Shown piece by piece: positions 46,081-55,879 of a stretch of 64,000 nt of DNA. Positions within the stretch are counted from its first letter, which is position 1. Each line of letters opens with the position of its first letter. The stretch is from Desulfobacteraceae bacterium. Its GTDB lineage: Bacteria; Desulfobacterota; Desulfobacteria; Desulfobacterales; Desulfobacteraceae. Where the stretch lies: the NCBI GenBank assembly GCA_016743945.1, contig JADGFI010000014.1, positions 56,133 through 120,132 on the forward strand, given 5' to 3'. Under the pieces are notes generated by a model. The model worked only from the letters and a program-made list of their open reading frames with translations, was not told where the DNA came from and did not search any database. The translations under genes were made by a program, and so were the position numbers.

Positions 46081-47385
46081 TTATAGTTTTCGGTTATCAA
46101 TAACCCTGACGGCTTTGCCCTGGCTTCTCTGGATGGTTTTAGGCTCCACAAGCATCACCTTTGCCGACACCCCGTAATGTTCTTTTATATTGTCGGAAAT
46201 ATGGGTTTCCATTGCCTGGAGACTTTTGATATCGTCACTGAATAATTTTTCATCAATTTCAACTTTTACCGTCAGGGTGTCCAGGTTTTTTATTCTATCC
46301 ACCACCAATTGATAATGGGGCAAAATTCCCTTGGTCTCCATTAGAACACTTTCGATCTGGGAGGGGAATACATTAACCCCCCGGATAATGAGCATGTCAT
46401 CGCTCCGGCCCGAGGGTTTGTTCATCCGTATGTGGGTACGACCACAGGTACAGGGAGCACAATTCAAAGAGGTGATATCCTTGGTGCGATACCGGATGAT
46501 GGGGAAGGCTTCCTTGGTAATGGAGGTAAACACCAGCTCTCCTGTTTCACCATGGGGAAGGATGTCGCCTGTCTTAGGATCAATGATTTCAACAATAAAA
46601 TGATCTTCAAACACATGGAGACCCTTTTGTTCTTCATGGCATTCAATGGAAACCCCGGGCCCCATGACTTCGCTTAGCCCATAAATATCAATTGCCTTTA
46701 AATGGAGTTTGGATTCCAGTTCCGCTCTCATGTTTTCTGTCCAGGGCTCTGCACCGAAAATACCGGCTTTAAAATGAAGATCCTTAAAATCAACCCCCAT
46801 CTCCTCTGCGATTTCTGCAAGGTGCAGAATGTAAGAGGGGGTGGCACTTAAAATGGTGGGTTTAAAGTCCTGCATAATGGTGATCTGGCGCTTGGTGTTG
46901 CCGCCGGATACCGGAATCACTGCCATCCCTAATTTTTCTGCCCCGTAATGGGCGCCGATGCCCCCGGTAAATAAGCCATATCCAAATGCATTGTGGAGGA
47001 TGTCCCGGGAGGTTGCGCCTGCGGCTGAAAAACTTCGGGCCATGAGCTGGGCCCAGGTATTAATGTCGTTTTGGGTATAGCCGACAACCGTTGGCTTTCC
47101 CGTGGTGCCCGAAGAAGCATGAATCCTGACAACCTTCTCCATGGGAACGGCAAACATATCATAGGGATAGTTATCCCTGAGGTCCTTTTTGGCGGTAAAG
47201 GGCAGCCGCTGAAGATCATTTAAACTTTTAATATCTTCTGGTTTTATTCCGGCCTTATCAAAGGACGTTTTATAAAAGGGAACCGTTGCATAAATCCGTT
47301 CAATGGTGGATTGAAGTCTCTTGAGCTGGAGGGCCTCAATCTCTTTTCTGGGCATGGTTTCAAAACTTTTGTTATAAATGGGCAT
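46081..47385 (-). CDS. paaK: Phenylacetate-CoA ligase (PaaK-like)
   Basis: 434 aa, normal PaaK length. The N-terminus has [20 protein letters not shown]. The ATP motif is [57 protein letters not shown] and RTGD-like [20 protein letters not shown] with a Cys cluster follow. The end has [10 protein letters not shown] and RSQGKAVRV. It activates phenylacetate or related arylacetates to CoA esters using ATP. In anaerobes it serves the alpha-oxidation route of phenylalanine and also arylacetates from indolepyruvate-type oxidoreductases. ACT protein and enoyl-CoA hydratase genes flank it in one operon. Confidence 0.93.
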   Translation of the reverse strand: MPIYNKSFETMPRKEIEALQLKRLQSTIERIYATVPFYKTSFDKAGIKPEDIKSLNDLQRLPFTAKKDLRDNYPYDMFAVPMEKVVRIHASSGTTGKPTVVGYTQNDINTWAQLMARSFSAAGATSRDILHNAFGYGLFTGGIGAHYGAEKLGMAVIPVSGGNTKRQITIMQDFKPTILSATPSYILHLAEIAEEMGVDFKDLHFKAGIFGAEPWTENMRAELESKLHLKAIDIYGLSEVMGPGVSIECHEEQKGLHVFEDHFIVEIIDPKTGDILPHGETGELVFTSITKEAFPIIRYRTKDITSLNCAPCTCGRTHIRMNKPSGRSDDMLIIRGVNVFPSQIESVLMETKGILPHYQLVVDRIKNLDTLTVKVEIDEKLFSDDIKSLQAMETHISDNIKEHYGVSAKVMLVEPKTIQRSQGKAVRVIDNRKL

Positions 47386-47419
47386 AGATAGATCCTTACG
47401 CTATTAATTTTAGGCGTTT

Positions 47420-48208
47420 CTAGTTGAGCTCGCCTTTGAACACGGGTTTTCGTTTTTCCAGAAAGGCTGTGGTACCTTCCTTGGCATCTTCACTGACCAT
47501 GGCGATACCAAAACCGTCATTTTCAATTCTACAGCCGGTTTCAAGATTGGCAGCTGTTCCGTTCTGGATGACTTCCTTGGCGGCTCTCAGAGCAACTTTA
47601 CCCTTGGCGGCAATCAGATTGGCTGTTTTTAAGACTTCTTCCATCAGGGTTTCAGGAGAACAAACTTTGTTGACAATGCCGTACTCAAGGGCTTTGTCCG
47701 CCCTGATATTTTTTCCGGTAAACACCAATTCCTTGGCCCGGTTATTTCCCACTAGCCTTGCAAGTCTCTGGGTACCGCCAAATCCGGGGATCAGGCCCAG
47801 GGTGATTTCAGGCAGACCAAAGACGGCTTTTTCCGAGGCATAGATAAAATCACAGGCCAGGGCTGCTTCGCTTCCCCCTCCCAGAGCAAACCCATTCACC
47901 GCGGCAATGGCAGGGATGGGAAGATCTTCAATTTTTGAAAATATCTTCTGGCCTTTCCGTGAAAAAAATTTGGCCTGCAAGGGATTCATCTGTGCAAGTT
48001 CTGAGATATCGGCACCTGCCACAAAGGCTTTATCTCCCGAACCCGTTAGAATCAGTACCCGGATGCTGCTATCATCTCTTACCATGTCAAGGGCTGTATT
48101 CAGTTCGTCAAAAAGGGCATTGTTGAGTGCATTTAGGGCCTTGGGTCTGTTAAAAGACAGGGTGGCGATGTTGTTTTCGACCTCAAGAATAATGTTTTCA
48201 AAAGACAT
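47420..48208 (-). CDS. Enoyl-CoA hydratase (crotonase family)
   Basis: 262 aa. The oxyanion-hole motifs are KAFVAGADISELAQM and NGFALGGGSEAALACD. The two catalytic Glu positions are present, in GGGSEAALACD and GLPEITLGLIPGFGGTQ. This is the fully catalytic 3-hydroxyacyl-CoA dehydratase type, close to butyryl/crotonyl-CoA enzymes. It lies 34 bases upstream of paaK on the same strand and probably shares its transcript. A function in aryl- or fatty acyl-CoA beta-oxidation is likely. Confidence 0.92.
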   Translation of the reverse strand: MSFENIILEVENNIATLSFNRPKALNALNNALFDELNTALDMVRDDSSIRVLILTGSGDKAFVAGADISELAQMNPLQAKFFSRKGQKIFSKIEDLPIPAIAAVNGFALGGGSEAALACDFIYASEKAVFGLPEITLGLIPGFGGTQRLARLVGNNRAKELVFTGKNIRADKALEYGIVNKVCSPETLMEEVLKTANLIAAKGKVALRAAKEVIQNGTAANLETGCRIENDGFGIAMVSEDAKEGTTAFLEKRKPVFKGELN

Positions 48209-48244
48209 GATCTCTCCTTTTTTTTTCGATTAGTATTGTTTGAA

Positions 48245-50056
48245 TTATAATTGCCTTGGGTTTGTTGCGTTAATATATTTTTCAATCCCATCGGTAATGG
48301 CATGACATACGCTGTTCCTATAGGATTCGGTCAGCAGTCGCTGGCATTCTTGTTTGTTACTGATAAAAGAGGCCTCAATGAGAATGGAGGGCATTCTGGC
48401 CCCCAAAAGGACATAGAAGGGTGCCTGTTTGACACCGTGGTCAACTATGCCTGAATATTTTGTTTTCATTCCCTGGATCATGGATTTATGAACATCATTG
48501 GCCAGCCTTGTTGATTCTTCAATCTTGGCATGTTTCATCAAATCGCTTAAAATGTATTCAAGATCGGAAATGTTTTTCTTGGAGGTGGCATTCTCTCTTG
48601 CTGCCACGGTAATGGACTGATCATCGGTTGCCAGGTTTAATATATAGGTTTCAAAACCGGCGAGCCGTTTATTTTTGGCGGCATTGCAGTGCAGGGAAAT
48701 AAAGAGATCTGCCCGTTGGGTATTGGCAATGGCGGTTCGTTCTTCAAGGGTGAGCTTTCTGTCTGTTGAACGGGTCAATTCAACGGTGCATTTGAGTCTG
48801 CTCCTTAGTTTTTTTGCAAGATTCAAGGCCAGTTTCAGTACAATGTCTTTTTCCCAGACACCTTTGATATAGCCGGGAGCCCCCGGATCTGGTCCCCCGT
48901 GGCCCGGATCAATAATGATTTTTCTGACCCCCAGGGCCAACTGCCTTGCAATGTCCGAAGATTTCAGATTGTCCGTGGTAATCCGTGAGGTTTTAATGGG
49001 GCTTTTTTTCCCCGGATCTTTTCGGGCAATGGACTGGTCGGATGAAGGTGACCCATTGGACCCCTTCCCCCATACATCAATGATAATTCTAAAGGGGTCT
49101 TTTAAAGAAAAAATTTTATAGTTTTCAAAGGATTTGATGTCCACCACCACCCGGACGGTATGGGGCAGATATTGGCCGGCCCTGGCCTGATTTAACAGAT
49201 TGTCGTTGATGGGAATATGTTCGGCAACACTTTTGCCCAGCCGGGTTTTTTCAATATCAATATACAGTCTTTGGAAGGGCTTGTTTATGGTGGGGTCCTT
49301 TTTGAGAAGCCTATGGGAATAATTTCGTTCGTTGGATGCATTAATCACAATTCGGGTATATTCCGGATTGGACCATACCCGCAGGTCGGTGACCCGGGTG
49401 TCACCCTTTGGGTTTTGTTTTTCAGATTTTTTCACCTGGGTATTGGGTGCCTTGGCATTGGGTTTCAAGATAAGGAGGGGTGCTTTTTTTTTCTTTTCTT
49501 TTTCCTCTGCTGCTTGTATCAGCTTCTCCAGGTCCAGGCTGGCTTGATTCCGGTTGAATCTGTCTATTCGTAGATCATTCCGGGTTTCTTCCTTTTTTGA
49601 GCGGAGGTGTTTTATTTGTTTGTGTTTGATTTGTCTGGGGGGGGCAATGGATTTGAGCAAAATTTTTGCCCTTCCGCTATAGGCACTTTTGGGGTATTTA
49701 TTTCTAATCCTGGCCAAAAGATCAATGGCCCGGGATTTATGGGTATTATTTTTGGATCGTTTGAATAATTGGAGAGAGAGTTCTGCTGCCTTGTACATAC
49801 CGGCGGGTGCCCAGGAGCTTTCCGGGTGGACTTGGTAGATGGTTTCATATCGCCGGATACAATTGAGCCATGCCGACACCCTTTGCTGTTGGGTGGAAGA
49901 ATTCCTCAGTTTTTTAAAGCAATCGTCGGCCACCATGTATTTTTGTTTGGCTGAAGCGGCCTGACCCGAGGCCGGCAAACCTGCCTCTATGATCATGCAA
50001 AGGACCAGACAGATGACCAGGTGGATATGTTGGGGTGTCATCCGAAATTTTTTCAT
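48245..50056 (-). CDS. amiC: N-acetylmuramoyl-L-alanine amidase with AMIN domain (AmiC-like)
   Basis: 603 aa with a signal peptide (IHLVICLVLCMIIEAGLPAS). A TPR-like helical segment lies at about 35-140, a basic linker at about 145-220, an AMIN domain at about 222-330 (VTDLRVWSNPEYTRIVINAS), and Amidase_3 at about 375-600. The zinc ligands are His in IIDPGHGGPDPGAPG, Glu of VWEKDIVL and His in FISLHCNA. The catalytic Glu is in PSILIEASFISN. It splits septal peptidoglycan in the periplasm. Only 3 bases separate it from mutS. Confidence 0.93.
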   Translation of the reverse strand: MKKFRMTPQHIHLVICLVLCMIIEAGLPASGQAASAKQKYMVADDCFKKLRNSSTQQQRVSAWLNCIRRYETIYQVHPESSWAPAGMYKAAELSLQLFKRSKNNTHKSRAIDLLARIRNKYPKSAYSGRAKILLKSIAPPRQIKHKQIKHLRSKKEETRNDLRIDRFNRNQASLDLEKLIQAAEEKEKKKKAPLLILKPNAKAPNTQVKKSEKQNPKGDTRVTDLRVWSNPEYTRIVINASNERNYSHRLLKKDPTINKPFQRLYIDIEKTRLGKSVAEHIPINDNLLNQARAGQYLPHTVRVVVDIKSFENYKIFSLKDPFRIIIDVWGKGSNGSPSSDQSIARKDPGKKSPIKTSRITTDNLKSSDIARQLALGVRKIIIDPGHGGPDPGAPGYIKGVWEKDIVLKLALNLAKKLRSRLKCTVELTRSTDRKLTLEERTAIANTQRADLFISLHCNAAKNKRLAGFETYILNLATDDQSITVAARENATSKKNISDLEYILSDLMKHAKIEESTRLANDVHKSMIQGMKTKYSGIVDHGVKQAPFYVLLGARMPSILIEASFISNKQECQRLLTESYRNSVCHAITDGIEKYINATNPRQL

Positions 50057-50059
50057 TTT

Positions 50060-52732
50060 TTAAACGGTTGCCTTTTTTTTCAGATCATTTAAAAAAATAA
50101 GGGCATCCAAAGGGGTCATATTTGAAATATCTGCTTTTTCCAACATCTGTTTGAGGCGGGTGTCGCAATTTTTAAATAATTCAAGCTGGCCCTGGTCCTT
50201 GGCTTTCTTTTTTTTCTTTGTTCTTTTTGGGGGGGCTGATTCCCTTGAAACAAGGGGCTGTTTTTCTCCCTTTTTTTCCTGTTCAATTCTGGACAATACA
50301 AATTTGGCGGAATCAATGATAGGGTCCGGTATTCCGGCAAGTCTTGCCACCTGTATTCCATAGCTTTTGTTTGTCCCCCCCTTTACCAGGCGCCGTAAAA
50401 AAATGATGTTGTCATTAAATTCTTTGACGGCAATATGATAATTTTTAATCCGGGGCTTTATTTCCTCAAGCTGGATCAGTTCATGGTAATGGGTGGCAAA
50501 TAATGTCTTGACCCCCAATCCGTCCAAATCATGGAGATATTCCGCCACGGCCCAGGCAATGCTCATGCCGTCATAGGTACTGGTACCCCTGCCGATTTCA
50601 TCTAAAATAACCAGGCTGTTTTGGGTGGCATTGTTGACAATATTGGCAGTCTCCTCCATTTCAACCATAAAGGTGCTCTGGCCGGAGGAGAGGTTATCCA
50701 GGGCGCCGACCCGGGTGAAAATCCGGTCTGTCAGACACAAGGATGCGCGTTTTGCCGGTACAAATGAGCCCATCTGGGCCATGAGGGTTATCAGGGCCAC
50801 CTGCCTTAAAACCGTTGATTTACCCGCCATATTCGGGCCCGTGATCAGCAATTGCTGGTGGTCAACACTATCCAGGCGAATGGAGTTGGGAACAAAGCGT
50901 TCGCCTGTGATAAGTTTTTCCACCACCGGGTGTCGGCCGTCTTCGATGTCAATGATGTTATCATCATTTATTTCAGGTTTGGTATATCCGTTTTCAGAGG
51001 CCGCCAGGGCAAGTCCCTGGAGGGTATCGATCTGGGCTATAAATTCTGCCATTTTCAAGATAAGAACGGCCTTTTCCACCACCTGTTCCCGGACTGAACA
51101 AAAAATCTCATATTCAAGAGAGTTTCGTTTGTCCTGGGCATTTAAAATGGTGGATTCTACTTCCTTCATCTCCTGGGTAATAAAGCGTTCGGCATTGACA
51201 AGGGTCTGTTTCCGGACATAATTGTCCGGCACTTGTCCGGATTGTGCCCGGGAAACCTCGATGAAATACCCAAAGACCTTGTTGTATTTAATTTTCAAGG
51301 AAGAGAGTTTTGTTTTTTTTCGTTCCGTGGCCTCGGCCCTTGCAATCCAGGATTTTCCATCCCTGGTAATGGAGAGCAGTTCATCTAAGTCCGGGTCGTA
51401 ACCGTCATTGATGAGATTTCCTTCATTCAGGACAGGAACGGCATCCTCCCGGATGGCCGTTTCTATCAAGTCGGCAAGGGAGGCAAGACCTGTTAACAGG
51501 TGTACCTGATTTTCAAGAAGGCTACCGTTTAACGCCGGATGCTCAAACAAGGCAAGTTCGCCAAATAAGCTGGGCAGTTTCTTTAAGGAATTTTTAAGGG
51601 AAATAAGATCCCTTGCATTTCCCTGGCCCATGGAAATTTTGCTGCCGAGGCGTTCAAGGTCATACACGGATTTTAAGTGGGTGATGAGCAATTGGTGGAT
51701 ATGCGCTGCCCCAAGGATTTCTTGGATGCAGTTCAGACGTTGTTCAATCATCGCCCGGTCAATTAAGGGGTATCGTATCCAGCTTTTGATCAACCGTCCG
51801 CCCATGGCTGTAACCGTCCTGTCCAGGACGAAAATCAGGGTGCCTCGTTTGTCCAGGGTTTGGATATTGTTTAAAAGTTCCAGATTTTTGCAGGATCGGT
51901 CATCAATTTTTAAAAAATTTTTTAAATCATAGGGCGTAATCTGGAAGATGTGCTGGGTATCCTGCATCTGGGTATCCTGGACATAGGAGATCACAGCCCC
52001 TGCCGCGGCAATGGCAGCCCTGTGATTCTCAATGCCAAATCCTTCTAGACTGCGGGTTTTGAACTTTTTTTGCAGTCGTTCCCTGGCCTCTTCCACATGA
52101 AAGTACCCCCGGTCAAGATAGGTGATTTGTCTATCACAAAAGGCATTCTTCACCTGGTTGTAAACCGGATCTGTTTTAAAGGAAGAGGGCAGCAGCACCT
52201 CCTTGGGATCGAGTTTTAATGCTTCGTCGATCAAGGACAAGGGAATAAAATTTCCTGTCCTTTCTACCTGGCAGGTTTTAAAGGTCCCTGTGGAAATATC
52301 AAGACAGGCAAGCCCTGCCGCCTCTTTTGTCTTTGAGACAGCCACTAAAAAATTATTGGATTTTTTATCCAGAAGGGATTCGTTCAGGATCATACCCGGG
52401 GTGATAACCCTCACCACTTCCCTCTTGACAAGTCCCTTGGCAAGGGCGGCATCCTCCACCTGGTCGCAGACAGCAACCTTGCAGCCACTTCCAATAAGTT
52501 TTGCAATATAGGTGTCTGCTGCCCGAAAAGGGATTCCGCACATGGGAATGGGGGAGCTGTCATTCTTGTTTCTGGAGGTCAGGGCAATTTCAAGGATGGC
52601 CGAAGCTTTCCGGGCATCCTCAAGAAACATTTCATAAAAATCCCCCATCCGGTAAAAGAGTATGGCGTCTTTGTATTGCTCTTTGATGGAAAGGTACTGC
52701 TCCATCATGGGCGTATTTTTTTTTGGGGTCAT
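50060..52732 (-). CDS. mutS: DNA mismatch repair protein MutS
   Basis: 890 aa. Domain I has the mismatch-stacking Phe in ILFYRMGDFYEMF (F-x-E). Domain II-III-IV are complete. The ATPase has Walker A GPNMAGKSTVLRQVALI, STFMVEMEETANI, Walker B VILDEIGRGTSTYDGMSIAWA and FATHYHEL. The C-terminus has a lysine-rich linker (RTKKKKKAKDQ) and a short helix-turn-helix tail. It recognises mismatches. It is followed by amiC with a 3-base gap. Confidence 0.97.
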   Translation of the reverse strand: MTPKKNTPMMEQYLSIKEQYKDAILFYRMGDFYEMFLEDARKASAILEIALTSRNKNDSSPIPMCGIPFRAADTYIAKLIGSGCKVAVCDQVEDAALAKGLVKREVVRVITPGMILNESLLDKKSNNFLVAVSKTKEAAGLACLDISTGTFKTCQVERTGNFIPLSLIDEALKLDPKEVLLPSSFKTDPVYNQVKNAFCDRQITYLDRGYFHVEEARERLQKKFKTRSLEGFGIENHRAAIAAAGAVISYVQDTQMQDTQHIFQITPYDLKNFLKIDDRSCKNLELLNNIQTLDKRGTLIFVLDRTVTAMGGRLIKSWIRYPLIDRAMIEQRLNCIQEILGAAHIHQLLITHLKSVYDLERLGSKISMGQGNARDLISLKNSLKKLPSLFGELALFEHPALNGSLLENQVHLLTGLASLADLIETAIREDAVPVLNEGNLINDGYDPDLDELLSITRDGKSWIARAEATERKKTKLSSLKIKYNKVFGYFIEVSRAQSGQVPDNYVRKQTLVNAERFITQEMKEVESTILNAQDKRNSLEYEIFCSVREQVVEKAVLILKMAEFIAQIDTLQGLALAASENGYTKPEINDDNIIDIEDGRHPVVEKLITGERFVPNSIRLDSVDHQQLLITGPNMAGKSTVLRQVALITLMAQMGSFVPAKRASLCLTDRIFTRVGALDNLSSGQSTFMVEMEETANIVNNATQNSLVILDEIGRGTSTYDGMSIAWAVAEYLHDLDGLGVKTLFATHYHELIQLEEIKPRIKNYHIAVKEFNDNIIFLRRLVKGGTNKSYGIQVARLAGIPDPIIDSAKFVLSRIEQEKKGEKQPLVSRESAPPKRTKKKKKAKDQGQLELFKNCDTRLKQMLEKADISNMTPLDALIFLNDLKKKATV

Positions 52733-52796
52733 GGACGGTTTTGTTTCAGATGATGGGTCACTTGGTTAGTCACTGTTTTTTTGGGGCTCACCTTCT

Positions 52797-53213
52797 TTAA
52801 ATGGTTCCTGTTTTTTTAGCATCAACACCAGGTGATTTTTCCACAGTTTCTTCTACAACACTTTTTTCCATCTCTCGTTTAATGTAGGGGTCGTGGACAA
52901 AAACAGCCAGTTTTGTTTTTAAATCATGGATTTCCTGTTTCAGGGTGCCAACCCGCTTGTCCTGGTTTTTGATTTCCCTTCCCAGGCGGAATGCCGTAAA
53001 AAGTCCCTTCATCCCGGTTATTAAAAGTCCCAGTCCAAAGCAGATGCCCCAGTATGCAATGAGGGGAAGTGCTGGTATTGTCCACTGCCATGTGGAAACT
53101 TTAAAATCAATGTGCAGTGCAGATGGGGCCATAAAGTAGTCCAGGTTCTGGTAGATCAGTGTGCTGAGCAGTCCCAGAATAACCAGCAAAAAAAGAGTTT
53201 TAATCGTCTTCAT
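52797..53213 (-). CDS. LapA-domain (DUF1049) membrane protein
   Basis: 138 aa. Helices lie at about 5-24 (TLFLLVILGLLSTLIYQN) and 48-70 (PALPLIAYWGICFGLGLLIT), followed by a coiled coil (LGREIKNQDKRVGTLKQEIHDLKTKL) and an acidic tail. This is the LapA pattern, a factor in lipopolysaccharide assembly control in Escherichia coli. It stands 64 bases upstream of mutS on the same strand. Confidence 0.82.
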   Translation of the reverse strand: MKTIKTLFLLVILGLLSTLIYQNLDYFMAPSALHIDFKVSTWQWTIPALPLIAYWGICFGLGLLITGMKGLFTAFRLGREIKNQDKRVGTLKQEIHDLKTKLAVFVHDPYIKREMEKSVVEETVEKSPGVDAKKTGTI

Positions 53214-53390
53214 TCATCGTCTCCATATTGAGGGTCCATATTGCGGATACATATTATGAGTCCAGTGTAAATTGCAATTTTCTGGTGATCATAGATCAAA
53301 TTTAGTTTTTTTTCAATTCTTCTTTTGGGATTAAGCCGCCTGAAATATTGGACCTTAACGGTATCGATAAAAATAAGAACTAAATACTAA

Positions 53391-53942
53391 TTAAATAAAA
53401 ACAGGATTAATCAGGTTCACCTTTTCCCGGTCTGGAAACAAATTCCAGTCGAGGGCATCCAATGGGATTTCGTCCATCAGTTCAACACAGGAAATATGAA
53501 GGTGGGACAACAGTTTTGATTGTTTTTTGCTTGTGTCAAATGTCCGGGCAATGATCTGTTCTTTTTCAACCCAACAACCCGGCACAAGGTCTTTTTCAAT
53601 TTCCAGATGGGAGTATACAAAGACCACTTTGGGGGAGCCGGAGTGGATCCTTTCATGTGCTATGACAAGGGATTCTCCCAGAAAATCCTTACAGCGATTC
53701 AAAATAAGCCCTTTGTCCATGGCAGGAATATTCGCATTCTTTGCCAGGGGGGTTATTTTTTTTTTGCCTTCTTTGAAAAAGCAGATATCAACCCCTTCAT
53801 GGGCACAAGGCCGCTTGCCAAAATCATCCCACCATTTACCATAGCTATCCAAGAGCATGCCCGGGTAGAAATGCCATGTGATTTTATCCCCTAATCCATT
53901 TGCCCTGGCCAAGGCAGCAAGAAATTGGGAAAAATGGTCCAT
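53391..53942 (-). CDS. M23 (LytM-like) peptidase-fold protein, cytoplasmic type
   Basis: 183 aa with no signal peptide. It has the M23 zinc pattern: CAHEGVDICFF (H-x3-D), then VVFVYSHLEIEKDLVPGCWV, KEQIIARTF and SHLHISC (HxH). Classic members are exported peptidoglycan endopeptidases; here the residues are kept but no export signal is seen, so the substrate is unclear. The start ATG shares one base with the cooT stop (TAATG), so translation is coupled to cooT. Confidence 0.65.
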   Translation of the reverse strand: MDHFSQFLAALARANGLGDKITWHFYPGMLLDSYGKWWDDFGKRPCAHEGVDICFFKEGKKKITPLAKNANIPAMDKGLILNRCKDFLGESLVIAHERIHSGSPKVVFVYSHLEIEKDLVPGCWVEKEQIIARTFDTSKKQSKLLSHLHISCVELMDEIPLDALDWNLFPDREKVNLINPVFI

Positions 53943-54133
53943 TAAAGGGCTTTGAGGATTATTTTATGCGCCATGAGGTTAATATCTTCGATAATACCTG
54001 TGACTTCCATGCTTTCACCTAAAAGGCCTTTTAAAAGAAAAACATCTTTACCGGCCGGTGTAATGGCAGCCACATTTTCCATTATCAGTTTTTCCATATT
54101 ATTTTCTTTAAAATATACACTTGATTCACACAT
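53942..54133 (-). CDS. cooT: CooT-family nickel-binding protein
   Basis: 63 aa. It starts MCESSVYF, with Cys2 after the initiator Met, the proposed nickel ligand of CooT. It continues EKLIMENVAAITPAGKDVFLL and ends with IEDINLMAHKIILKAL, the CooT (PF10133) pattern. CooT is associated with nickel supply to CO dehydrogenase; such enzymes are common in sulfate reducers but none is in this window. AAAGGA lies 8 bases before the ATG. It is coupled to the M23-like gene by TAATG. Confidence 0.85.
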   Translation of the reverse strand: MCESSVYFKENNMEKLIMENVAAITPAGKDVFLLKGLLGESMEVTGIIEDINLMAHKIILKAL

Positions 54134-54219
54134 AGGATCTTTCCTTTACACATTTTATATCAATATTTATATCAATGGAGGTCACTGCCTCTGTATTGGG
54201 GTTTCATATCACTCCCATT

Positions 54220-54882
54220 TCAGGGTTGCAAGAAATTTACCCGGGGCGGGGTGTCTTTTTTAAGATCAATGATGGCACCCTGGTGATTTTTATTAATGGC
54301 ACAGTTTACAACCAGGGTATTTTGTACAAAAGCCATGCCGGCCTGTTCATGGATATGACCGCACAGGACCATGGCGGGGTGTGTGGTTTTAATAAAGTCC
54401 AGCAGATTTTGACTGCCCGCACTGAAGCGGTTTCCCACCTTGTCACAAATTCCCCTTGGCGGCGGATGGGCCACCAGAATGGTTTCCTTGGCCATGTGGG
54501 GCAAAAGGGTCTTGAAAAGTTGATTTTCTCCCAGACAGACCCTTGACGCAAAGGGCAGGGGGATGGTGCCGTTTGTTCCCATGAAAGGAACGCCTTGAAC
54601 GGTGCGGGGGCATGCACCCAGAAGGGTTAGGTTTTTGCTTTTTGCAAGATTGGGTTCTATTCTTTTAAAATCTGAATTCCCCCGGATGCAGAGAACAGGC
54701 GGCCTGTTTTCTTGGCCCTGTCCTAATTGGTTCAACTGATCAAGGGGTGATTTCCATCGAAAATAACCGGTTATATCGCCAGCAATAACAATTACGTCTG
54801 GCTTGAATTCTCTTGAGACCCGAGAGAGCGTCTCAATGTTTTTTGTTTTTCCATGGATATCGGCCACCGCATAAATACGCAT
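54220..54882 (-). CDS. Calcineurin-like metallophosphoesterase (YfcE-like)
   Basis: 220 aa from the ATG at 54882, which places the first strand at MRIYAVADIHG; an ATG ten codons upstream is in frame. The metal motifs are DIHG, DVIVIAGDIT, IRGNSD, VAHPPP and LCGHIHEQ (GDxxD, GNH and GHxH types). It hydrolyses phosphoesters with two metal ions. No ribosome site is obvious for either start. CooT lies 86 bases downstream. Confidence 0.87.
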   Translation of the reverse strand: MRIYAVADIHGKTKNIETLSRVSREFKPDVIVIAGDITGYFRWKSPLDQLNQLGQGQENRPPVLCIRGNSDFKRIEPNLAKSKNLTLLGACPRTVQGVPFMGTNGTIPLPFASRVCLGENQLFKTLLPHMAKETILVAHPPPRGICDKVGNRFSAGSQNLLDFIKTTHPAMVLCGHIHEQAGMAFVQNTLVVNCAINKNHQGAIIDLKKDTPPRVNFLQP

Positions 54883-55038
54883 GGCTATATAAATTACGCT
54901 TGTGGCTGGCATAAATCAAGGGGTAATTGACTATAAAGGAAAAGAATTTGTATAGTGGGTTTTTCCGATTTTAAGGGTTTTAATTTTCAATTTTCAGGCG
55001 TGTCCGCCAAGGGGGCTTATTTTCCACCACTGGTGGTG

Positions 55039-55080
55039 TTGACATTTTTTTCTGGATTGGATACTACTTGTCTATACAAG
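55039..55080 (+). promoter_or_regulatory. Promoter with overlapping HutC-type operator
   Basis: TTGACA at 55039-55044 is followed after 17 bases by TACTAC (55062-55067). CTTGTCTATACAAG at 55067-55080 is a palindrome (CTTGT/ACAAG, centre CTAT) directly at the expected start of transcription. This matches the TTGTATA-type sites bound by HutC/GntR repressors. It suggests self-repression of hutC and control of hutH. Confidence 0.7.
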
Positions 55081-55159
55081 TATAGGAGTGACGTCAAAAT
55101 TTTTTGAATTCTAATATGAAAAATTAATAAACTCGTTTCTATAAAATTTAGGACTAACC

Positions 55160-55879
55160 GTGGAAAAATTAAATCAGCCCTATGCGCTGTATGAACGAAT
55201 AAAAAAAAGTATTGTCCAAGATATTGAGTCAGGCAGATTAAACCCCGGGGAAAAGGTCCCGTCGGAGACCCAGCTTGCCAAGACATTTAGTGCCTCCAGG
55301 ATGACGGCCAACCGGGCTTTAAAAGAGTTGGCCGAGGAAAGTAGACTCATCAGAGTTCAGGGGGTGGGCACCTTTGTGGCAACTCCCAAACCCGAAGCAT
55401 CCCTGTTGGAGATCAAGAGTATTGCCAGGGAAATCAAGGAGTGGGGGGGGATTCACTCCTGTGAAATTTTATTGCTCAAACAAGAAGGGGTGTCCCGGGA
55501 AATAGCACTTAAAATGGACCTGGTTGAAGAGGGCCCTGTTTTTCATTCCATCCTTTTGCACAAGGACAGAGGGGTCGGGGTTCAGTATTCCGAGCGGTAT
55601 ATTAATCCGGCCGTGGCCCCCTTATACCTTGACCAGGATTTTACCCAAATAACCCCCAGTGATTATCTGCTGGAACTGGCACCCATTCAGGAAGCCGAAC
55701 ACATCATTGAGGCAATCCGGGTGAACAAGACCCTCCAGCGCTATTTAAGGATCGCCCCGGAAGATCCCTGCCTTTCACTGACCCGCAGGACCTGGTCCTT
55801 TGATCAAGTGGCAACCTATAGCAAGATTATTTCTCCGGGGCTGCGATATAAACTCAAGGGAAAATTTAGCCGCAAATAG
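55160..55879 (+). CDS. hutC: Histidine utilisation repressor HutC (GntR family)
   Basis: 239 aa. The winged helix-turn-helix is at about 5-75 (LNPGEKVPSETQLAKTFSAS, then MTANRALKEL, VGTFVA). The UTRA ligand domain is at about 90-235, with QYSERYINPAVAPLYLDQDF and EAEHIIEAI, then CLSLTRRTWS, typical of HutC. The ligand should be urocanate. The gene lies 71 bases before hutH. The palindrome at 55067-55080 is its likely operator. Other hut genes (hutU, hutI, hutG) are not in this window. Confidence 0.92.
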   Translation: MEKLNQPYALYERIKKSIVQDIESGRLNPGEKVPSETQLAKTFSASRMTANRALKELAEESRLIRVQGVGTFVATPKPEASLLEIKSIAREIKEWGGIHSCEILLLKQEGVSREIALKMDLVEEGPVFHSILLHKDRGVGVQYSERYINPAVAPLYLDQDFTQITPSDYLLELAPIQEAEHIIEAIRVNKTLQRYLRIAPEDPCLSLTRRTWSFDQVATYSKIISPGLRYKLKGKFSRK

